From Uliginosibacterium gangwonense (GTDB lineage: Bacteria > Pseudomonadota > Gammaproteobacteria > Burkholderiales > Rhodocyclaceae): a stretch of DNA of 35,260 nucleotides. The position numbers and the translations under genes are program-made. The notes beneath the pieces were generated by a model. The model did no database searches and had not been told where the DNA came from. It saw only the letters and a program-made list of their open reading frames with translations. The stretch spans positions 1 to 35,260 of the forward strand of contig SBBQ01000067.1 of assembly GCA_005239635.1 (NCBI GenBank). Direction: 5' to 3'. Shown here in pieces: positions 27,116-35,260 of the stretch (position 1 is the stretch's first letter; each line of letters starts with the position of its first letter).

Positions 27116-27181
27116 AGCGACTCACATCCCCTGCAGGATGCGGTCAGCAATTATAACGAAAGTCGAAAAAAGGTTAACCCC

Positions 27182-27550
27182 TTATTTCGGAATTTCCTGA
27201 ATATTCTGATTTTTCTGAACTTCGCCAGGCGCCACACTCGGTGCCGCCGGCGCAGCCGCAGGCGCCGCGGCCGGAACCGCTGCCGATTCCATCACGCTCG
27301 ACTTCTTCGGACCGTTGGTTGCCACATAACTCAAGCCCAAACTGGTCAGGAAGAACACCGTTGCCAGCACCGCTGTGGTACGACTCAATACATTGGCAGA
27401 ACCGGTGGCACCAAACAAACTACCTGACGCACCGCTACCAAACGCCGCACCCATGTCCGCACCTTTGCCATGCTGCACTAGCACCAAGCCCACCACACCA
27501 ATGGCGACCAGCACATGCACACCAAGTAGAACTGAAAAAAGCCAATCCAT
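27182..27550 (-). CDS. secG: Preprotein translocase subunit SecG
   Basis: Small inner-membrane subunit that assists the SecYEG channel. 122 residues with two helices: LLGVHVLVAIGVVGLVLVQ, then the conserved loop GKGADMGAAFGSGASGSLFG, then TTAVLATVFFLTSLGLSYVA. The tail after about residue 85 is low-complexity Ala/Pro (AAAPAAAPAAPSVAPG), common in betaproteobacterial SecG. It follows tpiA by 87 bases. Confidence 0.95.
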   Translation of the reverse strand: MDWLFSVLLGVHVLVAIGVVGLVLVQHGKGADMGAAFGSGASGSLFGATGSANVLSRTTAVLATVFFLTSLGLSYVATNGPKKSSVMESAAVPAAAPAAAPAAPSVAPGEVQKNQNIQEIPK

Positions 27551-27590
27551 GACGATTCCTCTACAACCCTATCAACGCCTCTTCGGCCTT

Positions 27591-27613
27591 TGCTGCTCGC
27601 CAATCGAGCAGCA
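27591..27613. other. Stem-loop between tpiA and secG
   Basis: TGCTGCTCG (27591-27599) pairs perfectly over 9 bases with 27605-27613 around loop CCAAT. There is no T run on either side. It could attenuate read-through from tpiA or protect an mRNA end. Confidence 0.5.
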
Positions 27614-27637
27614 TAAGCAAGCTAGCTTAAAGCGGGC

Positions 27638-28393
27638 TTAGACAGCAGCCCCAGCGCGCATAATGGCAGAAAAATCGTCTGCCACCAGTGATGCGCCACC
27701 AATTAAGCCACCATCAATATCTGTCTGAGCAAACAACTCAGCCGCATTATTCGCTTTGACGCTACCGCCGTACAAAATTTGTACGCGATCCGCCACACCA
27801 GCATCCAACTTTGCAATGTGCGCACGAATCAAAGCATGCGTCTCTTGCGCTTGTTCAGGCGTGGCCGTACGACCCGTACCAATTGCCCACACCGGCTCAT
27901 ACGCAATCACTGCTTTATCCAGCGACGCCACACCACAACGGTTCAGCACCGCATCCAACTGTTCTGTCACAACCGCACCTGTCTGCCCTGCCTCACGCTG
28001 TTCCAGCGTTTCGCCCAAGCACAGAATCGGCACCAACCCTGCCTGCTGCGCTACTTCATACTTGTGCGCAACCAATTCGCTAGACTCACCATAAAGCGCA
28101 CGGCGCTCTGAGTGGCCCACGATCACATATTTGCAGCCAAACTCAACCAGCATGGCAGCATTTACTTCACCCGTAAATGCACCCTGAGCATGCTGACTCA
28201 AGTTTTGAGCGCCCCACGCAACAGCCTTACCGAACAAAGCGGCTTGCGTTTGCGCCAAATAAGGATACGGAACACAAACCGCACTGTCACAACCCGCGCT
28301 TGCAGCAGCGGACACGGCATTCAGCAACGCTGCATTGGCAGCCAGCGAGCCATGCATCTTCCAATTTCCGGCAACAAGCTTGCGACGTGGCAT
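27638..28393 (-). CDS. tpiA: Triosephosphate isomerase
   Basis: Interconverts dihydroxyacetone phosphate and glyceraldehyde 3-phosphate in glycolysis; a cytoplasmic TIM barrel. 251 residues. All catalytic elements are present: Asn10 and Lys12 in GNWKMHG, the histidine of VIVGHSERR near 96, the glutamate of [11 protein letters not shown] near 168 with the mobile loop, and the phosphate loop [10 protein letters not shown]. The ATG at 28393 has a strong TAGGAG ribosome site. It is upstream of secG as in most Burkholderiales. Confidence 0.97.
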   Translation of the reverse strand: MPRRKLVAGNWKMHGSLAANAALLNAVSAAASAGCDSAVCVPYPYLAQTQAALFGKAVAWGAQNLSQHAQGAFTGEVNAAMLVEFGCKYVIVGHSERRALYGESSELVAHKYEVAQQAGLVPILCLGETLEQREAGQTGAVVTEQLDAVLNRCGVASLDKAVIAYEPVWAIGTGRTATPEQAQETHALIRAHIAKLDAGVADRVQILYGGSVKANNAAELFAQTDIDGGLIGGASLVADDFSAIMRAGAAV

Positions 28394-28777
28394 CTTTGCT
28401 CCTATCCCTTCTGCCCAATATCTTGCAATACAGGTTCTTCAATACTGCACAAAACGCTGGATTTTATCCGAGCGCACCAAACCCAGTCAAACCTAGCTGC
28501 GACAAGGTTTTTACGATGCAGGCACAAGCACACAAAATTGCGCTTTTTCACCGCACTGCAACACTTCATCGAAGCAATTGGCAAAAAGCAGCAACAAGCT
28601 CGCTCACATCCCATTCACAGCGTGCTCGTGCGCAATTCGCGGGCACAAAAAAGCGCTCTGCAGCAAACCACACCGCAGCTCAACGACCAACTTTGCCGTG
28701 AAGAACCTGCCAAGAAGTCAGCCCCGGGGAAACCGGGCATCCGACACGCACCAGACACATCCGTCATTGCATGGGCC
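28394..28777. other. Intergenic region between tRNA-Ser and tpiA
   Basis: 384 bases with no convincing gene. It should hold the tpiA promoter; TTGAAG and TATTGG at about 28441-28414 on the minus strand are a weak candidate pair. A short GC hairpin (about 28721-28738, GCCC...GGGC) follows tRNA-Ser but lacks a T run. One ATTGGCAAA copy is at 28577-28585. Open frames crossing this stretch on the plus strand also run antisense through tpiA or the tRNA and look spurious. Confidence 0.5.
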
Positions 28778-28867
28778 TGGCGGAAAGGGTGGGATTCGAA
28801 CCCACGATACGCTTGCACGTATACCGGTTTTCGAGACCGGCCCGTTCAACCTCTCCGGCACCTTTCC
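28778..28867 (-). tRNA. serU: tRNA-Ser, anticodon CGA
   Basis: 90 bases with encoded CCA. The acceptor GGAAAGG pairs with CCTTTCC, the anticodon arm is CCGGT-CTCGAAA-ACCGG with anticodon CGA, a long paired variable arm (TATACG...CGTATC) identifies a class II tRNA, and the T-arm has GTTCGAATC. It lies just downstream of serS on the same strand, so the tRNA and its synthetase gene are neighbours. Confidence 0.95.
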
Positions 28868-28980
28868 TCAGCTGCGCCAAATTGTCGCAGCGCAACACCC
28901 TGAAGTAACTTACAGGGTGCAAATTGAGGGCGCGAGTCTACCAGCTTTCGCGCTACTTACAAAGCTACGCAAAGACTCGC

Positions 28981-30393
<1,413 letters not shown>

Positions 30394-30504
30394 CTAAGCC
30401 TGCTATTTTACGCTAGGGCGTCTTACTAGGTGGTGACAGGGTGATTTTTAGCCAATGCAGCCTCTGATTGCAGCTTGGCCGCCGGCGCGACAAGCGATAC
30501 GGCC

Positions 30505-31851
30505 TTAGACCTTTTTGCCGTGCGCTGCATCCAACGCACGTAGATGCGCAAGCTTTTCCTGAATCTGACGTTCCATGCCACGATCAGTCGGCTCGTACCA
30601 GCGCACCGCCTGCATACCATCAGGCAGGTACGTTTCGCCTGCGGCATAGGCCTCCGGCTCATCGTGCGCGTAGCGATACGCTTTGCCATAACCCAACTCT
30701 TTCATGAGCTTGGTGGGTGCGTTACGCAAATGCACCGGTACTGGGCGCGACGCATCATGCTGAATATGCTGACGTGCCGTGTTGTAGGCGTTGTACACCG
30801 CATTTGATTTTGCCGCGCAGGCCAAAAAAACCGTCGCCTGCGCCAACGCCAACTCCCCTTCTGGCGAGCCCAAACGTTCAAATGCCACGCACGCGTTTAA
30901 GGTCATTTCGAGCGCACGCGGGTCGGCCAGTCCAATGTCTTCACTGGCCATGCGCACCAAACGCCGACCCAAATAGAGCGGATCGGCTCCACCATCTAAC
31001 ATGCGCACCAGCCAATACAACGCCGCATCCGGGTTTGAACCACGCACAGATTTATGCAGCGCCGAAATTTGGTCATAAAAAGCATCACCGCCCTTGTCGA
31101 AACGGCGCAGATTTTGCGCCATCGCCGTTTCAATAAAGGCACCGTCCACCTGCGCGCAACCTGTTGCCTGCGCTGCCGTGCGCACCTGCTCCAACAGATT
31201 GAGCATACGTCGCGCATCGCCATCTGCTAGGCCAATCAAACGCTCGCGTGCTTGTGCGTCAAACGCAATATCGTGCAAGGCGCGTTCGCAAGTGCGATCG
31301 AAGATTTGCCCCATCTCGGTTGCATCAAGCGACTTCAGCACATATACCGAAGCACGTGACAACAATGCCGAGTTCACTTCAAACGAGGGGTTCTCCGTCG
31401 TAGCACCAATGAAAGTGAATAAGCCATTTTCAACGAAAGGCAAAAAGCCATCTTGCTGCGCCTTGTTGAAACGGTGAATTTCATCCACAAACAAAATCGT
31501 GCGCTTGCCTTGTGCGCGCCACCGCTCTGCCTGCGCGACCGCCTCACGCACCTCTTTAATACCGGAGAACACAGCAGACAAGGCAATGAATTGGCAATCG
31601 AACTGCGTTGCCATCATGCGCGCCAGCGTGGTTTTGCCCACACCGGGCGGGCCCCACAAAATCATAGAGTGCGGCGTGCCCGACTCAAATGCTAAACGCA
31701 GCGGTTTGCCCGGCCCCAGCAAATGCTGCTGGCCGATCACCTCATCTGCAGTACGCGGGCGCAACTGCTCTGCCAGCGGCGCATGCGTCGACGGCATTGG
31801 CAAAGCACTGCTTTCGTCCTCACCCACAGGATCTGCAAATAAATCGTTCAA
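30505..31851 (-). CDS. rarA: Replication-associated recombination protein A (MgsA), AAA+ ATPase
   Basis: Acts at stalled replication forks; related to clamp-loader ATPases. 448 residues. Walker A is GPPGVGKTT at 67-75, Walker B is TILFVDEIHRFNKAQQD, and GATTENPSFEVNSALLSR holds sensor 1 and the arginine finger. The C-terminal half, beginning near DALHKSVRGSNPDAALYWL, is the RarA tetramerisation region. One ATTGGCAAA copy falls near its start (31796-31804). Between it and serS are 237 bases with another copy (30355-30363) and no gene. Confidence 0.95.
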   Translation of the reverse strand: MNDLFADPVGEDESSALPMPSTHAPLAEQLRPRTADEVIGQQHLLGPGKPLRLAFESGTPHSMILWGPPGVGKTTLARMMATQFDCQFIALSAVFSGIKEVREAVAQAERWRAQGKRTILFVDEIHRFNKAQQDGFLPFVENGLFTFIGATTENPSFEVNSALLSRASVYVLKSLDATEMGQIFDRTCERALHDIAFDAQARERLIGLADGDARRMLNLLEQVRTAAQATGCAQVDGAFIETAMAQNLRRFDKGGDAFYDQISALHKSVRGSNPDAALYWLVRMLDGGADPLYLGRRLVRMASEDIGLADPRALEMTLNACVAFERLGSPEGELALAQATVFLACAAKSNAVYNAYNTARQHIQHDASRPVPVHLRNAPTKLMKELGYGKAYRYAHDEPEAYAAGETYLPDGMQAVRWYEPTDRGMERQIQEKLAHLRALDAAHGKKV

Positions 31852-32120
31852 AACAAAACCTCACAAAGCACCGCACTTGGCAAGACACAGGGCACAGTGT
31901 AGCGCTACTTCGGTCAGTGCCCACTTTGAGGCAACCCGCCCCCACAAGACTCTACAAATTACTCACTCGACATAGAAACGCGAGATCACTATGCTTTACC
32001 GCAGAATTAAGCTTGGCAATCCTTACTAATCAGTCCACACCGCTACCACCATTCTACAAACAGCGATCAATTTGTTCCATTTCACGCGGCTGTCTTTTGC
32101 GCATTTAACAGGAATGTATC

Positions 32121-32570
32121 GTGAAGAAAATTTTGTATGTCGACATGGACAATGTACTTGTCGATTTTCCATCTGGAATCAGGCAACTTGATGATCAAGT
32201 TGTAGCCAAATTTGCAGGTCGACTAGACGAAGTGCCCGGCATCTTTTCTTTAATGTCCCCTATGCCGAACGCGGTGGCGTCATTTCATGAATTAGCGACA
32301 CTTTTTGATACCTATATCTTGTCGACTGCGCCATGAGAGAACCCCTCTGCTTGGAGCGACAAATTACTTTGGGTTAAGCAATATATCGGTGAATCGGCGC
32401 ATAAAAGGCTGATACTAAGTCACCACAAAAATCTCAATGACGGACATTTTCTAATTGATGACCGCACAAAGAATGGCGCAGATCGTTTTGTCGGTGAACA
32501 CATTCACTTTGGCACAGGTGATTTCCCTGACTGGGCATCAGTAGTTGCTTATCTACACCAACAAGTATAG
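32121..32570 (+). pseudogene. 5'(3')-deoxyribonucleotidase-like (NT5C family), interrupted by one TGA
   Basis: HAD-fold phosphatase for deoxynucleoside monophosphates. The frame starts MKKILYVDMDNVLVDF, with the nucleophile Asp8 and Asp10, and runs to TYILSTAP, then meets TGA at 32334-32336 (codon 72). The same frame goes on without other stops: ENPSAWSDKLLWVKQYIG, then LILSHHKNLNDGHFLIDDR, NGADRF, GEHIHFGTGDFPDW, ending at 32570 after 149 codons. In this family the residue after STAP is Trp, so one G to A change in TGG explains it. All other motifs, including the lysine and the DD pair, remain. It is either a very recent pseudogene or a sequencing error. It sits with chaA as an insert between lolA and rarA. 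Confidence 0.85.
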
Positions 32571-32594
32571 CTTGTTGATATTGATTGAAGGCAG

Positions 32595-32617
32595 AACAGG
32601 GAACCGAGTTCCCTGTT
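32595..32617 (+). terminator. Stem-loop after the nucleotidase gene
   Basis: AACAGGGAAC (32595-32604) pairs perfectly over 10 bases with 32608-32617 around loop CGA; only a short TTTG follows. It lies 24 bases after the nucleotidase stop and just before the antiporter start, so it may be a terminator or attenuator. Its presence argues against the long antiporter start at 32585. Confidence 0.6.
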
Positions 32618-32638
32618 TGTCGTCCAACCAGAGGTCGC

Positions 32639-33757
32639 ATGCTCGCGGCTTTTGCCAATACAAGGTCCATGTCTGCAAACTTAAACACCACGTCCGCTAT
32701 ATGGCACATTGCTGCGCCACTGTTGGCCTGCGCCACATTGGGCTTGGCTTGGGGTCATGCACCGAGTTGGTGGCTCTTGGTTTTGCTGGGCAGCATGCTA
32801 TTGGTCGCCGTGCTCTCGGGCGTGCACCATGCCGAGGTGATTGCGCTGCGCGTAGGCGAACCTTTTGGCACGCTGGTGCTGGCCTTGGCAGTAACGGTGA
32901 TCGAAGTTTCACTGGTGATTACGCTCATGCGTAGCGGCGGGCCCACAGCGACAGCCTTGGCGCGCGATACGGTCTTTGCCACGGTAATGATTATTTGCAA
33001 CGGTGTGGTGGGCGTGTGCTTGTTAATGGGAGCCTTGCGGCATAAGGTGCTGGCGTTCCGCGTTGAGGGCACCTCACCCGCACTCGCCGTATTGGCAACT
33101 TTGGCGATTGTTACCTTAGTGTTGCCTTCATTTACCACCACCACGGGCGGCCCCACTTTATCAACTGCACAATTAGTTTTTGCGGGCTTATTGTCGCTCG
33201 CGCTGTACTTAACGTTTGTATTTGTGCAAACAGTACGACACCGTGAGTATTTTCTGCCGATCGTCGCTGAAGCAAATACAGAGGGCGTTGTAATGCCAAC
33301 ATTACAACGCACCTTAGCGAGTCTGGCATTGCTTATGGTGGCATTAGTTGCCGTTGTGGGATTGGCAAAATCCTTAGCGCCATCCGTTGAAGACGCCGTG
33401 GTTCAGGCGGGGGTGCCGCATGCGGTGGTTGGGATTGTGGTGGCGATGATGGTGCTGCTACCGGAGACTTGGGCAGCGGTACGGGCTGCCGTGCGCAACC
33501 GCATGCAAACCAGTTTTAATTTGGCGTTAGGTTCGGCCTTGGCCACCATTGGGCTCACGATACCTGCAGTTGGAATTGCATCCTTATTACTTGGGCTAAC
33601 GCTTGAACTCGGCTTGCCTCACAAAGAAATTGTGTTGCTATCGCTCACGCTGTTCGTATCAGCAATGACCTTATCGCGAGGCATGGCAACCGTGATGCAG
33701 GGTGCCGTACATTTGGCGTTATTCAGTGTTTTCTTGTTTTTATCTGTCGTGCCTTAA
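32639..33757 (+). CDS. chaA: ChaA-type calcium/sodium/potassium:proton antiporter
   Basis: Inner-membrane antiporter of the CaCA superfamily exporting Ca2+, Na+ or K+ in exchange for protons. About eleven helices. Helix-2 repeat motif: HHAEVIALRVGEPFGTLVLALAVTVIEVSLVI, seen as RVGEPFGTL and LALAVTVIEVSL with the ion-binding glutamate. The second repeat has MMVLLPETWAAVRAAV and NLALGSALATIGLTIPAV. The frame extends to 32585, but I start at the ATG at 32639, preceded by an AGAGG ribosome site, giving 372 residues, near E. coli ChaA (366). An ATG at 32669 is also possible. There is no large acidic loop like that of E. coli. It converges on lolA with 6 bases between the stops. Confidence 0.88.
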   Translation: MLAAFANTRSMSANLNTTSAIWHIAAPLLACATLGLAWGHAPSWWLLVLLGSMLLVAVLSGVHHAEVIALRVGEPFGTLVLALAVTVIEVSLVITLMRSGGPTATALARDTVFATVMIICNGVVGVCLLMGALRHKVLAFRVEGTSPALAVLATLAIVTLVLPSFTTTTGGPTLSTAQLVFAGLLSLALYLTFVFVQTVRHREYFLPIVAEANTEGVVMPTLQRTLASLALLMVALVAVVGLAKSLAPSVEDAVVQAGVPHAVVGIVVAMMVLLPETWAAVRAAVRNRMQTSFNLALGSALATIGLTIPAVGIASLLLGLTLELGLPHKEIVLLSLTLFVSAMTLSRGMATVMQGAVHLALFSVFLFLSVVP

Positions 33758-33763
33758 ACGCCT

Positions 33764-34423
33764 TCACTCTTTCTCGCCGACGACGTCTGCCCCTTTGGGT
33801 GGCACGAACTGAAACTGCATGGCATCGAGATTAATGTTGCGCTCGAAATTGGCAAATTTCAGCTGCGTGGTTTGTCCAAATGCATCGCGCAGTTCCATCG
33901 CACGCAATTGCCCATTGGCAAAACCAATGCGCATCCACTCAAAACTATTCTCAGCATGTTTGGGCGTAGCTTCCACCCACTCAATTCCATCTGACATGCC
34001 GCCGTCTTTAAGGTTGAAGTTTTGTTCCAAGGTGTTGCGGCCGGCCAACAATGCAGCTGGGCTACTACCGAGTGCATCTCCCAGCTTTTTCACAGTAACT
34101 TGATTGAGGTCTTTGTCATAAGCCCACAGGCGCGTGCCATCCCCCACGATGAGCTGGTAATACGGTTTGTCATAGGTCCAACGGAATTTGCCCGGGCGTT
34201 GAAACGCCATCGTGCCGCTGGCGAGTTGCGGTTTGCGGCCCGACTTGGCCGTCACCATTTGGGTAAATGCGGCGCGTCCGGTTTGCGTCATTCCCACAAA
34301 TGCGCGTAGGTCATCTAATGCGCTAGCTTGTGCTGTTTGCCCTGCAAACACACAAACAAGTACAGTGAGTGATTGGCAAAGCAGTACAGAAAATTTGTGG
34401 CGCAAGATGTGGCGCAGAGTCAT
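33764..34423 (-). CDS. lolA: Outer-membrane lipoprotein carrier protein LolA
   Basis: Periplasmic chaperone that takes lipoproteins from LolCDE to LolB at the outer membrane. 219 residues with a signal peptide that should be cleaved after AQA at residue 33. The mature part has the half-barrel pattern: TGRAAFTQMV, GTMAFQRPGKFRWTYDKPYYQLIVGDGTRLWAYDKDLNQVTVK, quoted here as GKFRWTYDKPY and GTRLWAYDKDLNQVT, typical of LolA. It lies between ftsK and rarA as usual, but the plus-strand insert separates it from rarA. Three ATTGGCAAA copies fall in it, one in the signal-peptide region. Confidence 0.93.
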   Translation of the reverse strand: MTLRHILRHKFSVLLCQSLTVLVCVFAGQTAQASALDDLRAFVGMTQTGRAAFTQMVTAKSGRKPQLASGTMAFQRPGKFRWTYDKPYYQLIVGDGTRLWAYDKDLNQVTVKKLGDALGSSPAALLAGRNTLEQNFNLKDGGMSDGIEWVEATPKHAENSFEWMRIGFANGQLRAMELRDAFGQTTQLKFANFERNINLDAMQFQFVPPKGADVVGEKE

Positions 34424-34514
34424 GGTGAGCGTTATACCAAGATGTAGTTAGGCGAGATCAAGCTAATCGAGAACATGCAATGAGTTTGCCTGTCGATAAG
34501 AACTTATTTTGTTG

Positions 34515-34557
34515 CGCTGGTTCGTACAAATCTGCAAGCAGATGTTACGAACCAGCG
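34515..34557. other. Long inverted repeat between ftsK and lolA
   Basis: CGCTGGTTCGTA (34515-34526) pairs perfectly over 12 bases with 34546-34557, and inside it ATCTGC and GCAGAT pair around AA. It begins 4 bases after the ftsK stop. There is no clear T run, but the strong stem could end or stabilise ftsK mRNA. Confidence 0.65.
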
Positions 34558-34560
34558 AAA

Positions 34561-35260
34561 TTATTCGTTGCGCGAAGGCGCGAGCACTTCACGACCACCA
34601 TTTGAATTCATGGCCGACACTACGCCCGAGCGTTCCATTTGCTCAATTAAACGAGCGGCGCGGTTGTAGCCAATACGTAAATGACGCTGCACCAAGGAAA
34701 TGGATGGACGGCGTGTACTCAACACCACTTCCACTGCCTTGTCGTATAGCGGGTCTGCTTCGCCATCGCTACCGCCCTCAGCATCGCCACCACCCAGCTC
34801 GTCGGATTCAGGTGGATTGAGAATACCTTCAACATAATCTGGCTCGCCCGTACCTTTGAGAAAATCCACCACGCGGTGCACTTCTTCATCGGCCACGTAA
34901 GCGCCGTGCACTCGCGTCGGCAAGCCCGTGCCCGGCGCAAGATAGAGCATGTCGCCCTGCCCCAACAAAGCTTCAGCGCCCATTTGGTCAAGAATCGTGC
35001 GCGAATCAATTTTGCTGCTCACCTGAAACGCTACACGGGTTGGAATGTTGGCTTTAATCAAGCCGGTAATTACATCTACGCTCGGGCGTTGCGTAGCCAG
35101 AATAAGGTGGATGCCCGCCGCACGGGCTTTTTGGGCCAGCCGCGCAATCAGCTCTTCAACCTTCTTGCCCACCACCATCATCATGTCGGCGAGTTCATCA
35201 ATCACCACCACAATAGTGGGCAGAACTTGCAGCGGCTCGGGCGCTTCGGGGGTAATGCTA
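34561..35260 (-). CDS. ftsK: DNA translocase FtsK, C-terminal part; 5' end outside the window
   Basis: Septal DNA pump that clears chromosome ends and activates XerCD at dif. The visible part starts inside the motor domain: Walker [14 protein letters not shown], then [40 protein letters not shown], seen as [13 protein letters not shown] and [10 protein letters not shown], and [16 protein letters not shown]-rich linker ([16 protein letters not shown]) leads to the gamma winged-helix domain, [27 protein letters not shown] in parts, which reads KOPS. The stop is at 34561. About 233 C-terminal residues are present and the N-terminal membrane region lies beyond base 35260. Confidence 0.95.
   Translation of the reverse strand, partial: SITPEAPEPLQVLPTIVVVIDELADMMMVVGKKVEELIARLAQKARAAGIHLILATQRPSVDVITGLIKANIPTRVAFQVSSKIDSRTILDQMGAEALLGQGDMLYLAPGTGLPTRVHGAYVADEEVHRVVDFLKGTGEPDYVEGILNPPESDELGGGDAEGGSDGEADPLYDKAVEVVLSTRRPSISLVQRHLRIGYNRAARLIEQMERSGVVSAMNSNGGREVLAPSRNE

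Noticed and set aside
28112-28903. 263-codon plus-strand frame across tpiA 5' end, intergenic DNA and tRNA-Ser
   Set aside because: It runs antisense to a certain gene and a certain tRNA, and its product resembles nothing.
32334-32336. TGA read as selenocysteine
   Set aside because: The family has tryptophan there, the catalytic residue is elsewhere, and I saw no SECIS-like hairpin just after the TGA.

Overview
The window looks like a Betaproteobacteria chromosome, most likely Burkholderiales. It has a complete 14-gene complex I operon (nuoA to nuoN) followed by a DUF2818-type gene and a Nudix hydrolase, the block tpiA-secG-tRNA-Leu upstream of nuoA, and the block ftsK-lolA-rarA-serS. These orders are familiar from that group. 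I cannot name the species.

Layout. 1-2022: a 5'-truncated trans-aconitate methyltransferase and a convergent dicarboxylate/amino-acid symporter. 2179-4925: the remnant of a chromosomal integron. It holds three gene cassettes on the minus strand, each closed by a recognisable attC site, then an attI-like boundary, a perfect LexA box, and a broken divergent fragment of the integron integrase gene intI. 5069-9711: a frameshifted WrbA-like flavoprotein gene, a glutathione S-transferase, a MATE efflux pump and an M61 peptidase. 10036-11160: a membrane diguanylate cyclase. 11196-26868 (minus): nudF, the DUF2818-type gene and nuoN-M-L-K-J-I-H-G-F-E-D-C-B-A, so transcription runs from nuoA towards nudF. 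27031-30267 (minus): tRNA-Leu(GAG), secG, tpiA, tRNA-Ser(CGA), serS. 30505-35260: rarA, then a plus-strand insert (a 5'-nucleotidase gene broken by one TGA, and a ChaA-type antiporter), then lolA and the 3' end of ftsK.

How the parts work together. The nuo genes encode one enzyme, the proton-pumping NADH:quinone oxidoreductase: NuoE, F and G form the NADH-oxidising arm, NuoB, C, D and I the connecting arm, and NuoA, H, J, K, L, M and N the membrane arm. lolA, secG and ftsK serve envelope biogenesis and division; rarA, serS and tpiA are housekeeping genes.

Two things stand out. The first is the integron remnant. Its last cassette carries two genes overlapping by ATGA: a roughly 310-residue soluble protein of unknown function and a four-helix membrane protein. 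This could be an undescribed two-component module, possibly anti-phage, but that is inference. The second is a 9-base word, ATTGGCAAA, which I found 20 times on the two strands. A random sequence of this length should hold well under one copy. It occurs in all reading frames, between genes, and in one case inside a terminator-like stem-loop, which resembles the behaviour of DNA-uptake sequences.
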